DNA of 38,740 bases, from NCBI GenBank assembly GCA_050011635.1, contig JBEKIU010000011.1, positions 1 to 38,740 on the forward strand, written 5' to 3'. This document shows, one piece after another, positions 1 to 8,449 of this stretch. Position 1 is the stretch's first letter, and every line of letters begins with the position of its first letter. Both the position numbers and the translations under genes were made by a program. The stretch is from Bog-756 sp050011635 (GTDB taxonomy: Bacteria > Actinomycetota > Acidimicrobiia > Acidimicrobiales > RAAP-2). The notes below the pieces were generated by a model. That model ran no database searches. It was not told where the DNA came from and saw only the letters and a list, made by a program, of their open reading frames with translations.

Positions 1-2
1 CC

Positions 3-932
3 CGCTGGACCGTGCAGACCACCCCCAACGCATCGGGCTACCTGACATTCAGCAGCCTGAATGCCGTGTCGTGCAGCTCGGCGACCGCATGCACCGCCGT
101 CGGGCAGTACCAGAACGTCTCCGATGGCTGGGCGTTGGCGGAGGTGTGGAACGGTACGTCCTGGAGCCTGCGGAGCCCCCCCAACCCATCAGGCGCCAGC
201 TACAGCGAACTGGATGGAGTGTCGTGCAGGTCGGCAACCGCCTGCACCGCCGTCGGGAGGTACGCGAGCAGCTCCGGTGCTCTCGAGACGCTGGCGGAGG
301 AGTGGAACGGTACCACCTGGACCGTGAAGACCACCCCCACACCCAAAGGCGCCAGCAGCCTTGACTTGGACGCAGTGTCCTGCAGCTCGGCGACCGCCTG
401 CACCGCCGTCGGACAGTACGAGAACAGCTTGGGCGAGATCGAGACGTTGGCGGAAGCCTGGAACGGCACCTCCTGGACCGTGCACGCCACCTCCAACCCA
501 TCGACCCAGAACTACCTGACTGCAGTCTCGTGCAGGTCGGCAACCGCCTGTACCGCCGTCGGGTGGTTCGCGACCATATCCAGTGTCGTAACCTTGGTGG
601 AAACATGGAACGGCGCCACCTGGGCCGTCCAGACCACCCGCAAACCCAAGGGCACCACCAGCGGCTCCTTCGATGGGGTGTCGTGCAGCTCGGCGACCGC
701 CTGCACCGCGGTCGGACAGGACGGGAACAGCTCCGGTGCTCTGTTGACGTTGGCGGAAGCGTGGAACGGCACCCGCTGGGTGGTGCAGACCGCCCCCGAC
801 CCGTCAGGCGCCGTCTACGGCAGTGGACTGGAGGCGGTGTCGTGCAGCTCGGCAACCGCCTGCGTCGCCGTCGGAAGTTACGAGAGCGGCTCCAGCACTT
901 CCGAGGCCCTGGCGGAGTCTGAGGACCCGTAA
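3..932 (+). CDS. Secreted-type repeat protein with SCSSATACTAVG repeats (5' partial)
   Basis: The frame is open to the left edge, so the true start and any signal peptide lie outside the window; about 310 residues are visible. The protein is six copies of a ~51-residue unit, each opening with a VSC(S/R)SATACxAVG motif whose two cysteines are six positions apart, and followed in most copies by a LAExWNGTxWxVxTxPxP strand pattern. The G-W and short beta-strand rhythm suggests a beta-propeller-like or beta-sandwich extracellular repeat; such repeats are common in large surface proteins of soil actinobacteria, but no function is established and I cannot name a ligand. The two cysteines per unit could form a disulfide. 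The last copy ends about 30 residues before the stop with an acidic tail, so this is a natural C-terminus. It is convergent with the FN3 gene. Confidence 0.85.
   Translation, partial: RWTVQTTPNASGYLTFSSLNAVSCSSATACTAVGQYQNVSDGWALAEVWNGTSWSLRSPPNPSGASYSELDGVSCRSATACTAVGRYASSSGALETLAEEWNGTTWTVKTTPTPKGASSLDLDAVSCSSATACTAVGQYENSLGEIETLAEAWNGTSWTVHATSNPSTQNYLTAVSCRSATACTAVGWFATISSVVTLVETWNGATWAVQTTRKPKGTTSGSFDGVSCSSATACTAVGQDGNSSGALLTLAEAWNGTRWVVQTAPDPSGAVYGSGLEAVSCSSATACVAVGSYESGSSTSEALAESEDP
66..880 (+). repeat. Six coding tandem repeats of 150-159 bp
   Basis: The near-identical core GTGTCGTGCAGCTCGGC-type block begins at 66, 219, 375, 525, 678 and 837, giving unit lengths of 153, 156, 150, 153 and 159 bp, all multiples of three. 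Copies 1, 3, 5 and 6 read CSSATAC, copies 2 and 4 read CRSATAC, so the units alternate, which suggests duplication of a two-unit block. Confidence 0.85.
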
Positions 933-1027
933 CGTCAGCTCAGATCAAGGTCCAACGCCAGGTTTGCCGTCCTCGGCACACGTCGAGGACGCTCACAGGG
1001 GAAGACGTGGGCCGATGCCCGACAAGG

Positions 1028-1843
1028 TCACAACGTGAGTCTGCCGTAATGCGTTTGCTTCACCGCACCGGATGAACCGATACAGATGTAGCCATGGACA
1101 GCTTGACCGACCGCGATGTGAGGCTCGGTATCGGCCGTCACCTTGCCGGTGACGGCGTACTGTCGCCCTAGGCCTCTACTCGGGCACCATCCTTTCGTAG
1201 GGTTGGGGCCCAAGATCGTCGTGACTGCGATCGTGGTGGAGAACAACTGCGTGCCGCGTCGCCACGAGATTGTTCCTTTGCCTGTGCCCTTCAGTACGGC
1301 TCCAGGCATCATGCCCGTTCCCACCAATCCACCCCCGCCGGTATGGCAGCTGCTCAATCTGACCGCGCCGCCGGTTGTCCCGGATGCATGCTCACAGTAG
1401 ACACCTCGAGGAGGAGCGGCCGCAGTCGGAACGACTGCCTTGGAGGGAGCCGAGGCCGGACCGGTGCCGACCGAATTGGTGGCGGACACCCTGAAGGTAT
1501 ACCTGTCGCCGGCGGTGAGACCGCGGACTGTTTGCGCGCAGCAGATCGGCGAGAGTGCCGTCTGGCCGCCTCTGGCTGGATCCGACAGGTCAGTGGCGAT
1601 GATCTTGAACCGGGTGATGGACGCGCCGCCATCGGAAAGCGGTCCATTCCAGCCGACGCCGGCCTGGTGGGGCCCGGGATAGGCCATGACCTCGAGAGGA
1701 GCACCAGGGACGGTGGGCACGGTCCCCGCGCCAGCTGGTGGCGACGAACCAAGCAACCCTGCACTGATGGCAATGGCACACGCGGCCACGAGGGAGAGTG
1801 AGCGTGCCGATCCTGCCATTGTCCCGGTTGGCCGTTGGCGCAT
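1028..1843 (-). CDS. Secreted protein with one fibronectin type III domain
   Basis: 271 residues from ATG at 1843, chosen because AAGGGG lies about 7 nt upstream; a TTG six codons earlier is less likely. Residues ~10-40 form a signal peptide (basic start, LVAACAIAISAGLLG core, AGA cleavage site). Residues ~42-134 are an FN3 domain: VPGAPLEV strand, a GGASITRFKI strand and the closing YTFRVSATNSVGTGP motif. The C-terminal ~130 residues carry five cysteines and beta-prone stretches (YCEH, SSCH, GWCPS, GYICIG) and match no family I recognise. Role unknown; FN3 modules usually space or present other extracellular domains. It is convergent with the repeat protein, leaving 95 bp between the stops. 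Confidence 0.8.
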   Translation of the reverse strand: MRQRPTGTMAGSARSLSLVAACAIAISAGLLGSSPPAGAGTVPTVPGAPLEVMAYPGPHQAGVGWNGPLSDGGASITRFKIIATDLSDPARGGQTALSPICCAQTVRGLTAGDRYTFRVSATNSVGTGPASAPSKAVVPTAAAPPRGVYCEHASGTTGGAVRLSSCHTGGGGLVGTGMMPGAVLKGTGKGTISWRRGTQLFSTTIAVTTILGPNPTKGWCPSRGLGRQYAVTGKVTADTEPHIAVGQAVHGYICIGSSGAVKQTHYGRLTL

Positions 1844-2206
1844 TTGGGATCCCCTTGCCAAGCTGAGCTACCCGCATGGTACTCCTCGCCGAGGCGATGG
1901 CGCGAGCGGGGCCCGCCAGGGGCAGCGCTGAGTCGGCGTCCAGGCGTATGCGATCGGGCGGTGACATTTGAAGTACTCGCCATCCCGGCTGCTCGCGTCG
2001 AGTTGTCGGATCGAACCGGCATTGGCCACTTGAACAACGAAACCGTGATCATCCCAGCCGAAGACGACCACGTGATCAAGTTCACAAGTCACACCTTCTT
2101 GGGTGATGTCATTGTACGAACGGTCGGCGGCAATCCCTGACCCGGCTGCCCCGAACGCCACCAATCTTCCTCGGCGAGCAGTATGCCGCTCCACTAAGGT
2201 GCGGCC
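1844..2206. other. 363-bp stretch with only a weak candidate open frame
   Basis: A GTG-started frame at 1961-2140 (+) would give 59 residues (start MTFEVLAIPAARVELSDR) with a beta-strand-like composition; it has no Shine-Dalgarno and no family I recognise, so it may be a gene remnant or chance. The rest shows no gene. The right end holds the -10 box of the aldehyde dehydrogenase gene. Confidence 0.4.
2195..2200 (+). promoter_or_regulatory. -10 box TAAGGT, leaderless start of the aldehyde dehydrogenase
   Basis: TAAGGT ends 6 nt before ATG 2207, so transcription would begin at or within a base of the start codon. No Shine-Dalgarno is present. Confidence 0.55.
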
Positions 2207-3625
2207 ATGATCGTACGTGATTCTCTCTACATAGACGGAGCCTGGGTCTCGCCGTCAGGCCCCGACACCTTGGATGTCATCGACTCGACCACCGAGGAGG
2301 TGTTCGCCACTATCCCGGCCGGGACGCCGGCCGATGTCGACCGTGCGGTCAAGGCAGCGAGTCTGGCCTTCCCGGGCTGGGCGGCCACGCCGGCCAAGGA
2401 CCGCGGAGCGTTCCTCCAGAAGATGGCCGAGGGCCTCCAGGCCCGGGCCGGGGAGATTGCCGACGTGATCAGCCACGAAGTGGGGATGCCCCGAAGCCTC
2501 ACGGAGACGTTTCAGGTGGGCCTGCCCACGGGCGAGTTCGCCGACAATGCGGCTCGGGCTGCGTCGTACGTCTGGCAGGAGGAGATCGGTAACTCGCTCG
2601 TCATCAAGGAGCCCGTCGGTGTCGTCGGTGCCATCACGCCGTGGAACTTCCCCTTGTACCAGATCGTCCTCAAGATCGCACCCGCGTTGGCTGCTGGATG
2701 CACGGTGGTGCTGAAGCCGAGCGAAGTCGCTCCGATAAACGCCTTCATCCTGACCGAGATCATCCACGAGGTGGGTCTGCCGAAAGGCGTCTTCAACTTG
2801 GTCACCGGTCTCGGGCCGGTGGTCGGAGAGGCCATCGCTGCCCACCCTGGGGTCGACAAGGTCTCATTCACCGGCTCGACCCGAGCCGGCAAACGGGTCA
2901 TGGAGATCTGTGCGCAGAGCATCAAGCGAGTGTCGTTGGAAATGGGCGGCAAGTCTGCGAACATCATCTTGGAAGACGCCGACTTGGCGACAGCGGTGCC
3001 GGCTGGCGTGTTCGGCTGTTACCTGAACTCGGGCCAGGTCTGCTCAGCCCCGACGCGGATGCTGGTGCCGCGTTCGAAATTGGCAGAGGTCGAGCAGTTG
3101 GCCGCAACCGCCGCCGAAGGCTTCGCTCCCGGCGATCCGTTCGTCGCTACGACGGGGATCGGCCCGCTCGTCTCGGCCGTCCAACGCGACAAGGTCCGTG
3201 GCTACATCGACAAGGGCGTCCAAGAGGGGGCGAAGCTGGTCACGGGCGGATCCGAAGCCCCTGAAGGGCTGGCCAACGGCTTCTTCATCCAACCGACCGT
3301 CTTCTCCAACGTGTCCAACGACATGACCATCGCACGGGAGGAGATCTTTGGACCGGTTCTCTCCATCATCCCCTTCGATACCGAGGAGGAGGCAATCGAG
3401 ATCGCCAACGACACCGACTACGGCCTTTCTGGAGGTGTCTGGGCCGGCACCCAGGAGCATGCCATCGAGGTCGCGCAGAAACTCCGTACCGGCCAGGTCG
3501 ACGTGAACGGTGGCAACTTCAATCCGTTGGCGCCCTTCGGAGGGTACAAGAAGTCAGGCATCGGTCGTGAGCGAGGCGCCTTCGGGTTCGAGGAGTTCCT
3601 CGAGGTGAAGTCGATCCAGCGGTAG
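2207..3625 (+). CDS. NAD(P)-dependent aldehyde dehydrogenase
   Basis: 472 residues, full length for the ALDH superfamily. It oxidises an aldehyde to the acid via a thiohemiacetal on the catalytic cysteine; substrate not predictable. Visible: oxyanion/NAD-site asparagine N147 in TPWNFP, KPSE cofactor motif, FTGSTRAGK nucleotide-binding turn, general base E245 in LEMGGKS, catalytic C279 in NSGQVCSAP. The 34-residue gap between E245 and C279 equals that of ALDH2, and N147 is also correctly placed. The EIFGPVL and FGGYKKSGIGRE motifs complete the fold. Start by the leaderless -10 box. It stands alone between secreted-protein genes. Cytoplasmic. Many actinobacterial paralogues exist, so a gene symbol is not justified. 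Confidence 0.95.
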   Translation: MIVRDSLYIDGAWVSPSGPDTLDVIDSTTEEVFATIPAGTPADVDRAVKAASLAFPGWAATPAKDRGAFLQKMAEGLQARAGEIADVISHEVGMPRSLTETFQVGLPTGEFADNAARAASYVWQEEIGNSLVIKEPVGVVGAITPWNFPLYQIVLKIAPALAAGCTVVLKPSEVAPINAFILTEIIHEVGLPKGVFNLVTGLGPVVGEAIAAHPGVDKVSFTGSTRAGKRVMEICAQSIKRVSLEMGGKSANIILEDADLATAVPAGVFGCYLNSGQVCSAPTRMLVPRSKLAEVEQLAATAAEGFAPGDPFVATTGIGPLVSAVQRDKVRGYIDKGVQEGAKLVTGGSEAPEGLANGFFIQPTVFSNVSNDMTIAREEIFGPVLSIIPFDTEEEAIEIANDTDYGLSGGVWAGTQEHAIEVAQKLRTGQVDVNGGNFNPLAPFGGYKKSGIGRERGAFGFEEFLEVKSIQR

Positions 3626-3655
3626 CAGACCTTTCGATCGGGATCGTCTGGTCGC

Positions 3656-3680
3656 GGTGAAGAACCAGAGGTCCTTCACC
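3656..3680 (+). terminator. Hairpin downstream of the aldehyde dehydrogenase, flanked by direct repeats
   Basis: GGTGAAG (3656-3662) pairs perfectly with CTTCACC (3674-3680) across an 11-nt loop. The 9-bp repeat CGTCTGGTC flanks it at 3645-3653 and 3684-3692. There is no T run, so it is only a possible terminator, 30 bp after the stop. Confidence 0.35.
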
Positions 3681-3692
3681 GGTCGTCTGGTC

Positions 3693-4291
3693 AGTTGTGC
3701 CGGGCGTTCTGAAAGGTCTGCCCGGTCTCGCTCAACCGATCACACGTTCCAGCGCCACGTGGTGCGGTTGATCGGAACGCCTGCTCGCGTGCGCCTGTTC
3801 GGAGCTACGCAGGTCCCGAGGGGCACGGCGGGCACCGGATCACTCGTATCCTGCAGCCAGCCTCGGCCTGTGAGGTTCCTCCCGACCACATTGGGGTGAC
3901 GTTCGAGCAGTACAGCGGGGCCGTGGTCGCAGAACCTTCCGTCACTGGTGGCCCGCTCGGGCACTTTGTGTCCACCGCCGGTGGTGCCAAGGTGCCGCCG
4001 TACTGTTCACCGATGCAGGTCCCCAAGACCGTTGCCATCGATGGGTCCATTGTCATGTGTACCAATGCTCAGATGCATCCACCGTCCCCGGCGAGCTAGA
4101 GCTCATCATCGGCCACGACCTCTTGGTGTGGGACGACGCTGGGATCTCCTGGGCCGGACGACTTGGCCACGCGATCCTCAAGATCCGGAGCACAGGTGAA
4201 ACGGATCGCTCCGTTCCTCGTTACAAGGGTTGACGAAGGTGAAGTCGAGCGGCTTGACCGAGAAGGCGACCGAAGCCAAAGGAGGCCCGCG
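3693..4291. other. Intergenic stretch without a convincing gene
   Basis: About 600 bp. A frame at 3896-4099 (+, GTG start, 67 residues) has plausible composition but no Shine-Dalgarno and no known family. A short perfect inverted repeat AACGGA-TCGC-TCCGTT sits at 4200-4215, in the probable leader of the following lipoprotein gene. The open frame of that gene extends back to 4163, but that extension is arginine-rich and not protein-like. Confidence 0.45.
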
Positions 4292-5914
4292 ATGGTGAGA
4301 CGCGTGAGATGGCCGCGGTTGCTCAAGCGGGCAGCGCTCGTGATTCCAGTAGCAGTCGTGCTCGCCGGCTGCAATGTCTGGACGATGTATGGCGATGGAA
4401 CCGCCCACGTGAGCCACGACTCGTCGGACGTGATCACCACGGGCAACGCTTCTACTCTCGCAGAAGCAGGGACGACCGCGGCCGCCACAGGCTCTGAAAG
4501 CTGGATCACGACATCACCGACGGTGGCGTCGAACGACATGCTCTACGCCACCGCCAACTACGCAGCTGCGGGCGAATGCGCGGGTGTCAGGGATCCGAAC
4601 AATTTCCTGCATCCGACAGACACGAACGATCCCGAGGTTACGACGGCTGTGAACGAATGCGCTGACACGATCGGGGAGCTCTACGCATACCCCGCAAGTG
4701 GCGGAACGACGACCTGCCCGACCCCGACGCAGGGCAATCCGACGTTGAACTGCAAGCCGAGCTGGACCGCCATGCCGTCTCCGACGAACGGCCTGACCAC
4801 GTCGCCGGCCGTCGACACGTCCCTCTCGACACCTGTCGTCTACGCCGGCAGCCACGATGGCGAGTTGTATGCGTACAACGCCTCGAACGGCGCCCTGCTC
4901 TGGCATTCACAGTCCCTCGGGGGCTCTATCGACGCGTCGCTCACCATCGCCAACGGATATGTCTACGTTCCGGAGGACTATGGGTGGGTCTATGTCTTTC
5001 CCTCGACAACCGGCACCAATGGCAACGACCAGAACTGCTGGACGGCGTCCAAGGCACGGGAGTGCGATCCGGATTGGGGCTACAGCACCGGGGGGAACAA
5101 CTTTTCGACGCCTGCGGTCCTCAGCGGGATGCTGTACCAAGCGGCCGGTGACCACGAGGGTACGAGCAAGAATGATCCAGATCAGTATGCGGTGTATGGA
5201 TTCAACGCCTCGTACGTAGCCAGCGAGTGCCCGGGGACGTATGCTCCACATGAATCGGGTAAGCCCCTTTCAGACATCGCGACGTGCACGCCTGCCTGGT
5301 CGGCCCCCTGGCTCTACGGAGGCGAATGGGACGGCGGAGGGTCGTCACCCGCGGTAGCGAACGGCGATGTCTACATCGAATCCGCCACCGACGGGCTGCT
5401 CGCCTTCTCTGCCAGCGGATCCTCACACTGCACGGGCACCAAATACGTCGGGCAGTGGGGAGAAATCTGCACGCCGCTCTGGGTCGCTACGACGGGCAAG
5501 GATTACCCGAATGGCGCCGAAGCCGGCCCCACCCCCGCAGTGGCGTACAGCGTCGTCTATATCGGCGATAGGGCTGGCGAGATATATGCATTCAACGATT
5601 CCACCGGAGCCCTGAAGTGGACCTTTGAAACCGGCGGAGCAATCGACTCGTCCGTGGCCATCGCTGGAGACACTGCCTCCGACGCTGTCGTCATCGTCGG
5701 GTGCTCCACCGGAGTCTCAGGCCAGACCTGCACCCATAGCCTCTTCGCCTTGAAGGCTGCGAGCGGAGGCTCGCCCCTTTGGACCGAGAGCACCGGCGGC
5801 TCGGTCGACAACCCCCCGATCGTCGCTGACGCGGGGACCGGCAGTGAATCCGGTGCGGTCTACGTCCCGTCCAATAATCAGGTCTTTGCCTACGCACTCC
5901 CGACTTCGAATTAG
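4292..5914 (+). CDS. PQQ-type beta-propeller lipoprotein
   Basis: 540 residues from ATG 4292, which has GGAGG at 4281-4285 six bases upstream. An in-frame ATG at 4163 is rejected because 4292 gives a textbook lipoprotein leader: basic MVRRVRWPRLLKR, hydrophobic core, lipobox LAGC with lipidated C27. The body is a series of PQQ-like propeller blades, for example VYAGSHDGELYAYNASNGAL, YVYVPEDYGWVYVF and VVYIGDRAGEIYAFNDSTG, each with the (L/I)YAFN...G(A/E)LxW pattern. Such propellers usually act as scaffolds or quinoprotein enzymes; I cannot identify cofactor ligands, so catalysis is not claimed. Paired cysteines in blade loops suggest disulfides and an extracytoplasmic location. Convergent with the VOC gene. 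Confidence 0.85.
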   Translation: MVRRVRWPRLLKRAALVIPVAVVLAGCNVWTMYGDGTAHVSHDSSDVITTGNASTLAEAGTTAAATGSESWITTSPTVASNDMLYATANYAAAGECAGVRDPNNFLHPTDTNDPEVTTAVNECADTIGELYAYPASGGTTTCPTPTQGNPTLNCKPSWTAMPSPTNGLTTSPAVDTSLSTPVVYAGSHDGELYAYNASNGALLWHSQSLGGSIDASLTIANGYVYVPEDYGWVYVFPSTTGTNGNDQNCWTASKARECDPDWGYSTGGNNFSTPAVLSGMLYQAAGDHEGTSKNDPDQYAVYGFNASYVASECPGTYAPHESGKPLSDIATCTPAWSAPWLYGGEWDGGGSSPAVANGDVYIESATDGLLAFSASGSSHCTGTKYVGQWGEICTPLWVATTGKDYPNGAEAGPTPAVAYSVVYIGDRAGEIYAFNDSTGALKWTFETGGAIDSSVAIAGDTASDAVVIVGCSTGVSGQTCTHSLFALKAASGGSPLWTESTGGSVDNPPIVADAGTGSESGAVYVPSNNQVFAYALPTSN

Positions 5915-6010
5915 GAGTGAGGAGCCAGAATCCAATCGCTTCACCCGGAACCGAGCACTGAATGCGCGCTGCGGGGACGGAGGCGGATGGGCCTGACCCA
6001 CGGTTGCCCC

Positions 6011-6499
6011 TCAGCGAACGGGGGAACCGAAGCGAATCACGTTTCCATCGGGGTCGGCAACGGATCCTTCCCGCTTGCCGTAGTCCTCGACCCGGGGGCC
6101 GTCCACCTCGATCCCCGCCCGCCTCCACTCCTCGGCCACCCGGTCGGCGTCTTGACAGTGGATGTAGAGGGCACCGCCACCCGGAGGTTCGTCTCCTCCA
6201 GCCTGGGCAAGATGGATCGTCAGATCCTGATCCAGGTGAGCGAACGCGTAGGTGTCGTCGTGGGACGACACCTCGAAGCCCGCACGCTGGAACCACGCGA
6301 CCGAGCGAGCCACGTCGGCGACCTTGAAGATCGGCTCGAACCCGTTGACCAGCCACGTTCCTGTCATGAGTTGCAGTTGGCCGTCCCTCTGACTATTCAA
6401 CCCGGCGAGGCAGTTGTGGCAGATCGGCAGATCGGGGTGCGAGCGCAGTCTGACCCACCAGTCGACCGACGTCGAGCAGCATGCGCAGGTCACAGCCAT
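6011..6499 (-). CDS. VOC (glyoxalase/bleomycin-resistance) protein with N-terminal zinc ribbon
   Basis: 162 residues. Residues 5-30 hold a CxCC...HPDLPICHNC arrangement (C5/C8 and C27/C30), a likely zinc knuckle. From ~50 on comes one VOC module: FKVADVARSVAWFQRAGF opening, GGGALYIHCQDADRVAEEW second half, and the SVADPDGNVIRFGSP closing motif. VOC proteins are metal-dependent isomerases, dioxygenases or drug-binding proteins; a single module must dimerise to complete the site. An internal ATG at residue 45 could start a VOC-only protein, but the cysteine motif upstream is in frame and too ordered to be chance. No clear Shine-Dalgarno. Function within VOC unknown. Confidence 0.8.
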   Translation of the reverse strand: MAVTCACCSTSVDWWVRLRSHPDLPICHNCLAGLNSQRDGQLQLMTGTWLVNGFEPIFKVADVARSVAWFQRAGFEVSSHDDTYAFAHLDQDLTIHLAQAGGDEPPGGGALYIHCQDADRVAEEWRRAGIEVDGPRVEDYGKREGSVADPDGNVIRFGSPVR

Positions 6500-6634
6500 G
6501 GGCGACCATGGTAGATGGCGCCCGGCGTTCGGTCGCTCCTGACACTTCGGTCACCGGTGCAGCGCCGGCACCAAGTCTGTTCCTTGCCCGCTGGGGGCTC
6601 ACCCGGATGAGGGTTGCTCATGGGCCCTGTCGGC

Positions 6635-6916
6635 TCACCGGGCAGCCTGCCTCCTGCCGGTGCGCTCGCGGTGTGCGCACCCGGGCCAACAGCAGGGACG
6701 ACGCTGGCCCTCCTCCAGCTCCTCCTGGGTCCGGCGAATGCGGCGTTGCCGGGTCATCTCCTGCTTGGCATCCTCGACCCAGCAGATGAACTCGTTGCGG
6801 GCCAGAGGTGTGATGTCCTTCCAGGCGTCGAGTGCCGCGGCGTTGGCGATCAGAGCCGTGCGCAGGTCGCTTGGAAGCTTGTGCACGACCCCACCGGGCA
6901 CTCGAGAGCTGCTCAC
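6635..6916 (-). CDS. YdeI/OmpD-associated-like protein
   Basis: 93 residues. The segment LPSDLRTALIANAAALDAWKDITPLARNEFICWVEDAKQ (residues ~14-52) has the layout of the C-terminal module of the YdeI/OmdA family, followed by a basic R/Q-rich helix and a Cys-containing tail (CCWPGC). Family members have been linked to bacteriocin or stress protection in other bacteria, but the molecular activity is unknown. GTG start supported by a TACCGT box 6 nt upstream. It overlaps no other accepted gene and is divergent from the methyltransferase. Confidence 0.75.
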   Translation of the reverse strand: MSSSRVPGGVVHKLPSDLRTALIANAAALDAWKDITPLARNEFICWVEDAKQEMTRQRRIRRTQEELEEGQRRPCCWPGCAHRERTGRRQAAR

Positions 6917-6922
6917 AGGGCC

Positions 6923-6928
6923 ACGGTA
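6923..6928 (-). promoter_or_regulatory. -10 box TACCGT, leaderless start of the YdeI-like gene
   Basis: On the minus strand TACCGT is followed by GGCCCT and then GTG (6916), a 6-nt gap; there is no Shine-Dalgarno. This fixes the GTG start. Confidence 0.5.
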
Positions 6929-7122
6929 GCCGGGCGAAGCCCGTCGCCTGCGAAGCCTGGCCTGGTCGGCTGCTCGCTCGATCTCCGCAATCGGGATTGA
7001 GCACCACCGAGATGTGCGTCCCGAACCGGCAGGCAGGTCGGCGCCGGGCGGCCTGGGCGGAAACAGCCGGAGCCCGGCGCCGTCCCGCCGAGCCTCAGGC
7101 CTTGGGCGTAGCCTGGCCGGCG

Positions 7123-8007
7123 ATGGATCCAGCTGCCTTCGACTACATCAGGGTGAACGCGGCTGCCTGGGACGAGCGTCACGACGATCAGTTGCGCACC
7201 GCCCGGGCGCAATGGGCGGCGCCGGAACCGGCCTGGGGTCTCTTCAAGGTCCCAGAGCGGACTGCGCATCTCCTTCCTGACGATCTGAGCGACAAGGTGT
7301 GCCTGGAACTCGGGTGCGGCACGGCGTACGTTTCGGCCTGGTTGGCTCAGCGAGGGGCGCAGCCGGTGGGCGTCGACCCTTCGCCCGGACAGCTGGCGAT
7401 CGCCCGCCAGCTGCAGAACGAGCACAGCCTGCGGTTCCCTCTCATCCTCGCCTCGGGAGAGCACGTACCCCTGGGCGACGGAACCGTCGACGCGGTCGTC
7501 AGCGAGTACGGCGCCGCCATCTGGGCGGATCCCTACCTCTGGGTCCCTGAGGCCGCTCGGCTCCTCCGTCCCGGCGGCGAGCTCATGTTCCTGGGCAACA
7601 GTTCGTTGCTCATGCTCTGCGTACCCGAGCAGGACGGAGTCGCCGCCACCGACCGCCTGCTCCGCCCCTACTTCGGCATGCATCGATTCGAGTGGCCGGA
7701 TGACCCCATGGTCGACTTCCACCTCGGCCATGGTGACTGGATACGGCTCCTCCGCAACAATCACTTCGAGATCGAAGACCTCATGGAACTCCGCCCGCCC
7801 GACGGAGCCGCCTGCCCGTTTCCATTCGTCGATGCCGAATGGGCGAGGAAGTGGCCGTCCGAGGAAGTGTGGCGGGCTCGCAAGGTCGGCGCTCGCAAGC
7901 GCCGACTCTTGACCACGGCTCCGGCAACGGCGGCGTCCTTGACTCCCGAGCAGTACGGAATCCCCGCCCCCGCCGACCACCCCATTGAGCGGGCCGAAGA
8001 GCCCTAG
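7123..8007 (+). CDS. SAM-dependent methyltransferase, class I
   Basis: 294 residues from ATG 7123; the open frame continues upstream, but that part is Arg/Ala-rich noise, and TAGCCT lies 8 nt before this ATG. Motif I ELGCGTAYVSA (residues ~62-72), acidic residue D85 in VGVDPSPGQ binding the ribose, motif around ASGEHVPLGDGTVDAVVSEYG, and the LLRPGGELMFLG strand identify a UbiE/MenG-like Rossmann methyltransferase. The C-terminal ~100 residues (FHLGHGDWIRLLRNNHFEIEDL onward) are a substrate cap. Substrate unknown; close relatives are annotated only as class I methyltransferases. It is preceded by a divergent YdeI-like gene and followed by a convergent hypothetical gene. Confidence 0.9.
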   Translation: MDPAAFDYIRVNAAAWDERHDDQLRTARAQWAAPEPAWGLFKVPERTAHLLPDDLSDKVCLELGCGTAYVSAWLAQRGAQPVGVDPSPGQLAIARQLQNEHSLRFPLILASGEHVPLGDGTVDAVVSEYGAAIWADPYLWVPEAARLLRPGGELMFLGNSSLLMLCVPEQDGVAATDRLLRPYFGMHRFEWPDDPMVDFHLGHGDWIRLLRNNHFEIEDLMELRPPDGAACPFPFVDAEWARKWPSEEVWRARKVGARKRRLLTTAPATAASLTPEQYGIPAPADHPIERAEEP

Positions 8008-8035
8008 GTGGATAGAGCCGTTCCGGAGGCTCGAT

Positions 8036-8449
8036 CTACTGCCCCGGGTCGGAAGGAAGTCGGGCGGAATGATCACCCATCATCGCTACGAATTGCTCGA
8101 GCAACTTGTGAAATCCGATCACCTCGCGGTTGACAGCAGGCCAATCGACCCCGTTCGGATTCTGAGACTGTTCCAGGAGAAGATCGGCCAGCGCAACGGA
8201 TGATCGAAGGACCCTGCGGAACGCGACTGCCAGATCAGGAATGAGGCAATGGTGATTGAGCTGCCACTTCGTAGAATCGCGGGCTATGGCTCGGAGTTGG
8301 TCGCTGGTTGCGAGTGCGGCCTCTGGCGTTGACACCCAAAACGCGGAGTTCAAGGCAGCCTTCAGTGGAGCGAGGATCGACCACATCTCGGCTTCCCACC
8401 GTGCAAACTCACCGGCTGGCTTCACCCGATCGGGTTCAGAATGATTCAT
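8036..8449 (-). CDS. Hypothetical alpha-helical protein, 137 aa
   Basis: I do not recognise this family. It has balanced composition, no signal peptide or membrane segment, and looks almost entirely helical (EFARWEAEMWSILAPLKAAL, PEAALATSDQLRAIA, VALADLLLEQSQ, VIGFHKLLEQFVAMM). The normal amino-acid spread and use of third-position G/C support it as a real gene. ATG start with no strong Shine-Dalgarno. It is convergent with the methyltransferase, 28 bp between stops. Confidence 0.65.
   Translation of the reverse strand: MNHSEPDRVKPAGEFARWEAEMWSILAPLKAALNSAFWVSTPEAALATSDQLRAIARDSTKWQLNHHCLIPDLAVAFRRVLRSSVALADLLLEQSQNPNGVDWPAVNREVIGFHKLLEQFVAMMGDHSARLPSDPGQ

Noticed and set aside
49..855. 268-aa minus-strand open frame opposite the repeat protein
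   Set aside because: Arg/Ser/Pro-rich translation of the repeats with no conserved motif; the plus-strand frame has clear repeat structure.
66..880. CRISPR-like periodicity
   Set aside because: Units are 150-159 bp, in frame and coding throughout; no short identical repeats with unique spacers.
4163..4291. 43-codon upstream extension of the PQQ lipoprotein
   Set aside because: A strong Shine-Dalgarno and a perfect lipoprotein signal begin at 4292; the extension would bury the signal peptide.
6913..8076. 387-aa minus-strand open frame over the methyltransferase
   Set aside because: Gly/Arg-rich shadow; the plus strand carries all methyltransferase motifs.
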